A DNA stretch of 11,327 nucleotides, taken from NCBI GenBank assembly GCA_946887295.1, contig CAMPKP010000120.1, positions 1 to 11,327 on the forward strand, written 5' to 3'. Each line of letters begins with the position of its first letter. Within the stretch, counting starts at the first letter, position 1. This stretch comes from an uncultured Gemmatimonadota bacterium (GTDB lineage Bacteria > Gemmatimonadota > Gemmatimonadetes > Gemmatimonadales > GWC2-71-9). Under the pieces are notes generated by a model that ran no database searches, had not been told where the DNA came from, and saw nothing but the letters and a program-made list of their open reading frames with translations. A program made the position numbers and the translations under genes. Below, one piece after another: positions 1 through 5,864 of the stretch.

Positions 1-45
1 GTGTAGGGCGGTGGGGGTGGCGCCGGCGAAGCGCCGAGCCGGCCG

Positions 46-88
46 TGTGACTGCGCTCACGTTCCCCGACCCCGGTCTCCAGTATCAT
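46..88 (+). promoter_or_regulatory. Candidate CRP/FNR-family site with -10 box upstream of topoisomerase IB
   Basis: Positions 46-61 read TGTGA-N6-TCACG, matching 9 of 10 bases of the E. coli CRP core TGTGA-N6-TCACA. TATCAT at 83-88 matches TATAAT at 5 of 6 positions. If that is the -10 box, the transcript would start near 95 and the dyad centre (53.5) falls at -41.5, the standard class II CRP activator position. No good -35 box is visible, as is common at such promoters. The 5' leader would be about 49 nt. The E. coli consensus may not apply in this organism, so this is a prediction only. Confidence 0.35.
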
Positions 89-143
89 CGCCGGGAGCAC
101 ATCGATCCGACACGACAGCCAACTCACCCAAGGGTCCACTTCG

Positions 144-1229
144 ATGCCCAGCCGACCGCGGGCGCGACGGCGGAACGGAACACCCGAGCCGGCCGAGAGC
201 GCGGAGGCGGCCGGACTCCGATACGTCAGCGACACCCGTCCCGGCATCACCCGGAAGCGCAGCGGCAAGGGCTTCTCCTATGTGGCCCCGGACGGCAGGC
301 GGATCACCGAGAAGCGGGAGCTCGCCCGGATCCGGTCCCTGGCCATTCCCCCGGCGTACACCGACGTCTGGATCTGCCCCGATCCCAACGGGCACATCCA
401 GGCCACCGGCCGCGACGCGCGGGGCCGCAAGCAGTACCGCTACCACCCCCGTTGGCGGGAGACGCGGGACGAGACCAAGTTCGAGCGGATGCTCGAGTTC
501 AGCCGGGTGCTCCCGGCGATCCGGGCCCGGGTGGACCGCGACCTCTCCAGTCCGGGCCTGTCGAGGGAGAAGGTGCTCGCGACCGTGGTCCGGCTGCTCG
601 AGCGGACCGGCATCCGGGTGGGGAACGACGAGTACGCGCGGTCCAACAGGTCGTTCGGGCTGACGACGCTGCGCAACCACCACGTGGCGATCTCCGGCTC
701 GAAGCTCAGGTTCCAGTTTCGGGGGAAGAGCGGCAAGGTCCACGACGTGGCCGTCACCGACCGCCGGCTCGCGCGGATCGTCAGCCGCTGCCAGGCCGTC
801 CCGGGGGAGACGCTGTTCGAGTACGCCGATGCCGACGGCGTCCGACAGAGCGTGGACTCGGCGGACGTGAACCAGTACCTGCGGGAGATCACGGGACAGG
901 ATTTCACCGCGAAGGACTTCCGCACCTGGGCGGGAACGATCCACGCGGTGGAGGCGCTCGGCGAGGCCGGCCCGGTCGAGACCGAGCGGGAGGCGAAGGC
1001 TGCCATCGTGCAGGCGATCGACCGGGTGGCCGAGCGGCTCAACAACACCCGGGCCGTGTGCCGGAAGTACTACGTGCACCCGGCCGTGTTCGAGGCGTTC
1101 CGGGCGGGCACGATGCGGGAGGCGCTGGGGAACGGCAACGGAACGGCCGCCGCGGCCTCGGCGGCGGCCTCCACGGAGCTGTCGGCCAGGGAGCGCGCGG
1201 TCGTGCGGCTGCTCAGCAAAGGGGCCTGA
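144..1229 (+). CDS. topIB: DNA topoisomerase IB (poxvirus/Deinococcus type)
   Basis: This 361-residue protein would relax supercoiled DNA by nicking one strand through a 3'-phosphotyrosyl bond, without ATP. The N-terminal DNA-binding domain covers about residues 24-105 (GITRKRSGKGFSY, then AIPPAYTDVWICP). The catalytic domain follows to about 325. Catalytic residues are recognisable as Arg158 (GIRVGN), Lys195 (RGKSGK), Arg260 (KDFRTW), Asn301 and Tyr310 (CRKYYVHP). As I recall the Deinococcus radiodurans enzyme (R137, K174, R239, N280, Y289), the spacings are identical, including Asn where vaccinia has His. Tyr309 beside Tyr310 is a second tyrosine; Tyr310 fits the spacing. The tail (about 328-345) is a Gly/Asn/Ala-rich linker before a short helix. 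The ATG has AAGGG at 130-134, 9 nt upstream. It converges on the cupredoxin gene with 30 bp between stops, and no terminator is evident there. Confidence 0.96.
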   Translation: MPSRPRARRRNGTPEPAESAEAAGLRYVSDTRPGITRKRSGKGFSYVAPDGRRITEKRELARIRSLAIPPAYTDVWICPDPNGHIQATGRDARGRKQYRYHPRWRETRDETKFERMLEFSRVLPAIRARVDRDLSSPGLSREKVLATVVRLLERTGIRVGNDEYARSNRSFGLTTLRNHHVAISGSKLRFQFRGKSGKVHDVAVTDRRLARIVSRCQAVPGETLFEYADADGVRQSVDSADVNQYLREITGQDFTAKDFRTWAGTIHAVEALGEAGPVETEREAKAAIVQAIDRVAERLNNTRAVCRKYYVHPAVFEAFRAGTMREALGNGNGTAAAASAAASTELSARERAVVRLLSKGA

Positions 1230-1259
1230 GCGAGGGGCCGCGCAGCGAAGGGCCGGGCC

Positions 1260-1691
1260 TCAGTACCCCCCCATGCCCCCACTTCCCGGCGCGGGACCGC
1301 CGGTGCCTCCGTCGCCCGTGCCGGTGGCCGTGCCGCCGCCGGCCGGAGCCGCCACGCTCACCACACCGCTCATGGCCAGGCCATGGATGCTGCAGTGGTA
1401 GGGAAATTCCCCCGCCGCAGGGAAGGTGCGCTCGAAGGTTCCGTCACCCTGCTGGGGGGACGCCTGGCCATCGTCGAAGGTGACGTCGTGCACCACCCCA
1501 TTGGACGCCCAGGCCCACGTGACCGCCGTCCCCGGCGACACCTGGAGCTCGGCAGGATCGAAGAAGTTGTTGCGGACCGTGACATCGCCCGTCGGGGGAG
1601 GAGTGTCGGGACCCTGGTCGCCGTTCCCATCGTCGGAGCAACCCGCCAGCGCAACGGCTCCAGCCAGCAGGACCCAGCTTCGAACTCGCAT
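1260..1691 (-). CDS. Cupredoxin-domain (plastocyanin/azurin-like) lipoprotein
   Basis: A 143-residue secreted blue-copper protein, probably a periplasmic or membrane-anchored electron carrier. Residues 1-18 form a lipoprotein signal peptide (basic MRVR, hydrophobic core, lipobox LAGC), so Cys18 should be lipidated. A short Asp/Gly/Pro-rich linker leads to the single cupredoxin domain at about 36-115, starting VTVRNNFFDPAELQVSPG. Type 1 copper ligands are visible as His68 (VVHDV), Cys100 and His103 (YHCSIHG) and Met107 (LAMSG). The last 28 residues are Gly/Thr/Ala/Pro-rich, end in GGMGGY, and lie outside the fold. The ATG at 1691 has a GGAGGT Shine-Dalgarno 3 nt away (1695-1700). It is divergent from the AraC-family gene, which may control it. 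The redox partner cannot be told from the sequence; nitrosocyanin- or halocyanin-like roles are possible. Confidence 0.93.
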   Translation of the reverse strand: MRVRSWVLLAGAVALAGCSDDGNGDQGPDTPPPTGDVTVRNNFFDPAELQVSPGTAVTWAWASNGVVHDVTFDDGQASPQQGDGTFERTFPAAGEFPYHCSIHGLAMSGVVSVAAPAGGGTATGTGDGGTGGPAPGSGGMGGY

Positions 1692-1715
1692 GCGACCTCC
1701 CGATCAGACGGTGCA

Positions 1716-1730
1716 GGCTGCGGCGCAGCC
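1716..1730. repeat. Perfect 7-bp inverted repeat upstream of the cupredoxin gene
   Basis: GGCTGCG (1716-1722), one central base, then CGCAGCC (1724-1730). It begins 25 bp upstream of the cupredoxin ATG, so it could be an operator or a hairpin just before the ribosome binding site. In such GC-rich DNA short dyads arise by chance fairly often. Confidence 0.4.
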
Positions 1731-1733
1731 ACT

Positions 1734-1784
1734 CGTCCCCATAGATAGACCGGGAGCCGGGGCCGGTCTTGGACGGCGGGGACG
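1734..1784. repeat. Nested inverted repeat in the cupredoxin/AraC divergent region
   Basis: The outer arms are CGTCCCC (1734-1740) and GGGGACG (1778-1784). Inside them lie the inner arms AGACCGG (1747-1753) and CCGGTCT (1763-1769) around a 9-nt loop. Both stems are 7 bp and perfect, separated by internal loops of 6 and 8 nt. In RNA this could fold into one long interrupted hairpin in the leader of either gene. As DNA it could be paired operator half-sites. The right edge overlaps a further small dyad, ACGCA (1782-1786) and TGCGT (1795-1799). Function is unknown. Confidence 0.4.
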
Positions 1785-1856
1785 CATTTGTATCTGCGTA
1801 GTGGCGGCGGCGGGGCGGCGGGGCCAATCTTCGAACCGGACGGGACAGGAGGCAGG

Positions 1857-2672
1857 ATGGTACGAAGGCGGGCCACGCCGGGACCGACCAAGCTGAGAAT
1901 CGCCCGCATCGCCGGCTTCACCCTCACCGAGGGCATCCACGCCGGGGGCAGCAGCCTGCCCTGGCATCATCACGCCGGCCCCACGATCTGCTTCGTCCTC
2001 CAGGGCGGCTTCACGGAGACCTCGGCGGGCGAGCGGGTCACCGCCACGCCGGAGACCCTCAAGGTGATGCCCGCGGGCGAGGAGCATTGCGATGTGTTCG
2101 ACCACGGTGACGCCCGCGGTCTCCTGATCGAGGCCGACGCGGAGCGGACCCGGGCGATCCGCAGTCACGCGCCGGTGCTGGACGAGCGGATCTCCTTTCA
2201 CGGGGGGCTGGCGGCGGCGCTCGCCCGGCGGGTCTATCAGGAGTTCCGCCGGATGGACGACGCGGCGCCGCTGGCGATCGAGGGGCTGCTGCTGGAGCTG
2301 CTCGCCGCGATGTCGCGGCGGAGAGCGGACGACCTGCCCGAGGGCAGCGCGCCGTGGGTCAGCGAGGCGCGCGACATCCTCCATGCCGACATCGCATCGC
2401 GGCCGACGCTGGCGGAGCTGGCCCGGGCCGTCGGAGTGCACCCGGTGACCCTGGCCCGGAGCTTCCGGCGGACCCTCGGCTGCACCGTGGGAGAATATCT
2501 CCGCCGGCTCCGGATCGAGCGGGCGGCCGAGCAGCTCGTCTCGGGCGACCAGCCGCTGGCCGAGATCGCGCTGGGGGCGGGGTTCGCGGACCAGAGCCAC
2601 TTCTCGAACGTCTTCCGCCGACGGACCGGGGTCTCGCCATCGGCGTTCCGGCGCGAGGCGCGGGGGCGCTAG
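1857..2672 (+). CDS. AraC-family transcriptional regulator with N-terminal cupin
   Basis: A 271-residue DNA-binding regulator. The N-terminal half is a cupin-like sensor: PWHHHAGPTICFVLQG includes His37-His39, typical of the beta-barrel ligand pocket. The C-terminal half carries the two helix-turn-helix motifs of the AraC domain, at about residues 185-205 (LAELARAVGVHPVTLARSFRR) and 234-255 (LAEIALGAGFADQSHFSNVF), ending in the usual GVSPSAFRRE. I chose ATG 1857 because AGGAGG at 1847-1852 lies 4 nt upstream. An in-frame TTG at 1788 would add 23 Gly-rich residues and has no such signal. The gene faces away from the cupredoxin gene, so autoregulation and control of that neighbour are plausible but not shown. 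The ligand is unknown. Its stop lies 3 bp from the stop of the convergent kinase gene. Confidence 0.93.
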   Translation: MVRRRATPGPTKLRIARIAGFTLTEGIHAGGSSLPWHHHAGPTICFVLQGGFTETSAGERVTATPETLKVMPAGEEHCDVFDHGDARGLLIEADAERTRAIRSHAPVLDERISFHGGLAAALARRVYQEFRRMDDAAPLAIEGLLLELLAAMSRRRADDLPEGSAPWVSEARDILHADIASRPTLAELARAVGVHPVTLARSFRRTLGCTVGEYLRRLRIERAAEQLVSGDQPLAEIALGAGFADQSHFSNVFRRRTGVSPSAFRREARGR

Positions 2673-2675
2673 GCT

Positions 2676-4979
2676 CTAGGCCAGCCGCATGCGCTCCAGC
2701 AACTGCCCGAACCGGGGATCTCCGCGCAGCGGGTCGAGCAGGGGCTCCACCCTGAGATAGGCCAGCCAGCCGCGCCGGTCCTCCACCGCCCGGTCGAGCC
2801 ATTCGAACGCCAGGTCGGCCTCGCCGAGCCCGGCGTGCATCAGCACGAAGGCTACCGGGCTCACGTAGCGCTCGCGGGACGCGGCCGTGAGGCCGTCGAG
2901 AACGCCGCGGGCCTCCGTCAGCCTGCCTCGCGCCACCGCGACCAGGCCGAGGCCGGCGGTCGCGAGCGCGGGGCTCTCGGAGCTGGCGACCGCCTCCCGG
3001 AACGCCGCGGCCGACTCGTCGTGCAGGCCGAGCTGGAGATAGGCGAGGCCGAGGAGCCGGTGGTTCTCCTCCGCGGTGGGGTTCATGGCGAGCGCGCGGC
3101 GCAGATGCTCCAGCGCTTCGGCCGGCTGCCGCGCGTAGTAGTGCAGCCAGCCCATGCTCCGGCGGATCGAGACCGACGCGGGGTCGAGCTCGATCGCCAT
3201 GCGCCCCTCGGCGAGCGACTCCTCGATGCGGCCCATCGCGATGAGCAGCCAGGAGTGCCACTGCCGGGCGACCGAGTAGGCGGGGTTCAGCTCGATCGCG
3301 CGCCGGAATCGCGCCTCGGCGGCGGGCCAGTCCCAGTCGTAGATGAACGTCACCCACGCCAGCGACGTGTGCGCCTCGGCCAGGGTGTCGTCCAGCTCCA
3401 GCGCCCGGCGCGCCAGCTCCCGGGCGCGCTCCATCCCCTCCCGCACCGGCGCGCCGCGATAGTCCACCTGGAGCGCGTAGGAGTCGGACAATCCGGTGTA
3501 GGCCAGCGCGTACCCGGCGTCCTCCTCGATGGCGCGCTCGAAATACTCGATCCCCTCGGCGATCCCGGCCTGGGTCCGGCGGTTCCACCAGTAGCGGCCC
3601 TTCAGGTAGAGCTGGTAGGCGGCGAAGTTCGCGGTGTAGCGGACCGGCGGCGCCTCGCCCAGATCGCGGAGCAGCGTCGAGCGCAGCGTCGTCACGATGG
3701 TCCGCGCGATCTCGTCCTGGATCTCGAACACGTCCTTCAGCTCGCGGTCGTAGCGCTCGGACCAGAGCGTGCGGCCATCGGCCACGCCGGAGAGCTGCGC
3801 CGTGATCCTGAGCCGGGTTCCCGCCCGGCGCACCGTCCCCTCCAGCACGGCCGAGACACCGAGCCGGGCGCCGAGGTTCCGCACGTCTTCCAGCAGTCCC
3901 TTGAGGGCGAACACCGAGGTCCGCGACGCCACGTTGAGCCCTTCGACCTTGCCGAGCGCGTGGATCAGCTCGTCGGTGATGCCGTCGCTGAGATACTCGT
4001 TCTCCGCGTCGCCGCTCGCGTTCACGAACGGGAGCACCGCGATGGTCCGCGCCTCGCGCGCGGTCCCCGGGGCCGCCGCGCGAACGACCTCCGGCACCCG
4101 CGCCACCAGGGCCTCGGCGAAGTCGGCCATGCTGGGAAACCGGTCCGCCGGCTCCTTGGCCAGCGCCCGCGCCAGCGCGCGCTCGATCGCGGCCGGCACG
4201 TTGGGCCGGCGAAGGCCGACCGGGGCCGGGGCCTCGATCGCATGGCGCGCCATCGTCGCGCGGGCGCCGGTGCCGGCGAAGGGCGGCTCTCCGGCCAGCA
4301 TCTCGTAGAGGACGCAGGCCAGGCTGTACTGGTCGCAGCGCCCGTCGAGACCCGGCTCCGCCGTCGCCTGCTCGGGGCTCATGTAGGCCGGCGTGCCGAC
4401 CGCGAACCCCCGGTCGGTGACGTATACGCTGTCGCCTCCGGCGGCTGAGATCGCGGTGGCGACCCCGAAGTCGGCGACGACCGGCTCGCCCTCCTGCAGC
4501 AGGATGTTCTCGGGCTTGATGTCGCGGTGGATGACGCCGTGCCGGTGCGCGTATCCCAGCGCGGCCGCGACCGCGCGGGTGACCCGGAGGGCCACGTCCA
4601 CCGGCAGGGGGCCCTCGCGGGCCAGCCGGTTGCGGAGACTCTCGCATCCGGCGTAGGGCATCACGAAGTAGAGCAGCCGGGGCCCGTCGGCCCGCTCGGG
4701 CTCGATCTCGCCGGAGTCGTGGAGCGGCAGGATCTGGGGATGGGCCAGGCGCGCGGCGATCCGGATCTCGCGGAGAAACCGCTGGGGCTCGTAGGCCGCG
4801 CCCGGCACCGGCCGGAGCACCTTGATCGCGACCTTCCGGCCGTGCTTGAGGTCCTCGGCCAGGTAGACGATGGATGCGGCCCCGCGGCCGATCTCCTCGT
4901 CCAGGCGGTACCGGTCGGCCAGGAGACCGCCGGGCAGCGCGAGCTGCGTGGGGTGAGAGGTCACGCCGGAAAAGTACAT
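2676..4979 (-). CDS. Ser/Thr protein kinase with TolB-like and TPR domains
   Basis: A 767-residue protein. The Hanks-type kinase domain spans about 24-290: glycine loop GRGAASIV (31-38, third glycine replaced), Lys53 (VAIKVL), Glu71, catalytic HRDIKPEN (151-158), DFG (170-172), activation segment VGTPAYMSPEQ (194-204), Asp216 and Arg280. All catalytic residues are present, so it should be active. About 312-435 is the TolB-like domain (IAVLPFVNASGD, then SDGITDELIHALG) seen beside kinases, adenylate cyclases and CadC-like regulators. About 450-735 is a TPR array, ending in LRGDPRF, the usual closing motif of these proteins. No membrane helix is visible, so it is probably cytoplasmic. The ATG at 4979 has only a weak GGACGGGA ahead of it. 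It is the last gene of the leftward operon, 42 bp after the hydrolase gene. Its substrates are unknown. Confidence 0.95.
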   Translation of the reverse strand: MYFSGVTSHPTQLALPGGLLADRYRLDEEIGRGAASIVYLAEDLKHGRKVAIKVLRPVPGAAYEPQRFLREIRIAARLAHPQILPLHDSGEIEPERADGPRLLYFVMPYAGCESLRNRLAREGPLPVDVALRVTRAVAAALGYAHRHGVIHRDIKPENILLQEGEPVVADFGVATAISAAGGDSVYVTDRGFAVGTPAYMSPEQATAEPGLDGRCDQYSLACVLYEMLAGEPPFAGTGARATMARHAIEAPAPVGLRRPNVPAAIERALARALAKEPADRFPSMADFAEALVARVPEVVRAAAPGTAREARTIAVLPFVNASGDAENEYLSDGITDELIHALGKVEGLNVASRTSVFALKGLLEDVRNLGARLGVSAVLEGTVRRAGTRLRITAQLSGVADGRTLWSERYDRELKDVFEIQDEIARTIVTTLRSTLLRDLGEAPPVRYTANFAAYQLYLKGRYWWNRRTQAGIAEGIEYFERAIEEDAGYALAYTGLSDSYALQVDYRGAPVREGMERARELARRALELDDTLAEAHTSLAWVTFIYDWDWPAAEARFRRAIELNPAYSVARQWHSWLLIAMGRIEESLAEGRMAIELDPASVSIRRSMGWLHYYARQPAEALEHLRRALAMNPTAEENHRLLGLAYLQLGLHDESAAAFREAVASSESPALATAGLGLVAVARGRLTEARGVLDGLTAASRERYVSPVAFVLMHAGLGEADLAFEWLDRAVEDRRGWLAYLRVEPLLDPLRGDPRFGQLLERMRLA

Positions 4980-5021
4980 TCCCGTCCAGCGGCGCGGCTG
5001 AGAGACCAGGTCATCCCACTA

Positions 5022-5864
5022 CTACGTCCCGACCCCCCGGGAGAGTTCCCGCACGAACCGGCCGATCTCGCCGAAGTACGCCGCCGAGTCGACCTCGAAC
5101 GCATCCCCGTGGCCCCCCTGGAGCGGCACGAACCGCTTGGGCGGGGCCGCCGCCTCGAACAGGCGGCGGCCATGGGCGAAGGGGACGACCTCGTCGGCGC
5201 GGGCGTGAAGGAAGAGCTTGGGGAGGGTCAGTCTCCCGACCCGCTCGATGGACGGATACCTGCTCGCGGCGATCCAGCGAACCGGGGCGTAGGGGAACAG
5301 CTCCTGGGCCCGCTCCACCACCGACGCGAGCGCGCCGTCCAGAATCAGACCGGCCGCCGGAACCCGGCCCACCAGCTCGACCGCCACCGCGGAGCCGAGC
5401 GAATGGCCGAACACGACTATCCGCTCCGCCGGCACGCCCAGCGTGTCTCTCAGGTACCGGTACGCCGCCTCGGCGTCGCGGTAGAGGCCCTGCTCGGTCG
5501 GCGCCCCTTCGCTCTCGCCGTAGCCGCGATAGTCGAACGCGAAGAGGCTCAGCCCCAGGGCGCGGAGCCCGGCGTAATGCTGCGGGCGCCCGGCCTCCGA
5601 GATGTTTCCCGCGTTGCCGTGGCAGATGAGCAGCCAGTACCCCTCGCCGCCCCCGGCCGGCATGACCCAGCCCACCAGCCGGACGCCGTCCGAGGCCGCG
5701 AGCTCGACCCGGCGCACCCGGAGCCCGAGCTCCGGCGGCGGGTCCACCAGGGCCCGGCTGCCGCCGGGTGCGTAGAGCAGGCGGGATTCACTCAACCGGA
5801 GGATGACGAGCACGACGAGGTAGCAGAGCGCGGCGACCACGAGCAGCCGCAGGACGCCGGTCAC
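5022..5864 (-). CDS. Membrane-anchored alpha/beta hydrolase (COG1073 / ABHD12-13-like)
   Basis: A 280-residue serine hydrolase. Residues 4-22 form one hydrophobic helix, probably an uncleaved signal anchor that places the enzyme on the outer face of the inner membrane. The oxyanion loop is HGNAGN (82-87). The nucleophile elbow is GHSLGS with Ser155. The likely acid is Asp224 (ARADEVVPF) and the base His252 (GGHGDAF), giving a complete catalytic triad. FDYRGYGESEG (110-120) is typical of this family. The GTG start at 5864 overlaps the fadJ stop as GTGA, so translation is probably coupled; no other canonical start precedes the helix. Between beta-oxidation genes and glpD, an esterase, lysophospholipase or monoacylglycerol lipase role is attractive, but the sequence does not show the substrate. 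Confidence 0.92.
   Translation of the reverse strand: MTGVLRLLVVAALCYLVVLVILRLSESRLLYAPGGSRALVDPPPELGLRVRRVELAASDGVRLVGWVMPAGGGEGYWLLICHGNAGNISEAGRPQHYAGLRALGLSLFAFDYRGYGESEGAPTEQGLYRDAEAAYRYLRDTLGVPAERIVVFGHSLGSAVAVELVGRVPAAGLILDGALASVVERAQELFPYAPVRWIAASRYPSIERVGRLTLPKLFLHARADEVVPFAHGRRLFEAAAPPKRFVPLQGGHGDAFEVDSAAYFGEIGRFVRELSRGVGT

Noticed and set aside
24..36. Small hairpin CGGCG-AAG-CGCCG as a terminator of an upstream gene
   Set aside because: The stem is only 5 bp and no T-run follows on either strand.
57..1079. Open frame of 340 codons on the - strand opposite topoisomerase IB
   Set aside because: No recognisable motif; the + strand protein has a complete active site.
1230..1259. Bidirectional terminator between topoisomerase IB and the cupredoxin gene
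   Set aside because: Only a 5-bp CTGAG/CTCAG pair with a 28-nt loop is present, and there is no T-run.
1788..1856. Upstream TTG start that would lengthen the AraC-family protein by 23 residues
   Set aside because: The extension is Gly-rich and unlike the family, overlaps the dyad region, and lacks a ribosome binding site, while ATG 1857 has AGGAGG.
2835..4448. Open frame of 537 codons on the + strand opposite the kinase gene
   Set aside because: Same reasons: low-complexity translation with no motif, fully covered by a well-supported gene.
4075..4906. The kinase being an inactive pseudokinase because the glycine loop reads GRGAAS
   Set aside because: Lys53, Glu71, the HRD and DFG aspartates and the APE-like SPE are all present; loss of the third glycine is tolerated in active kinases.
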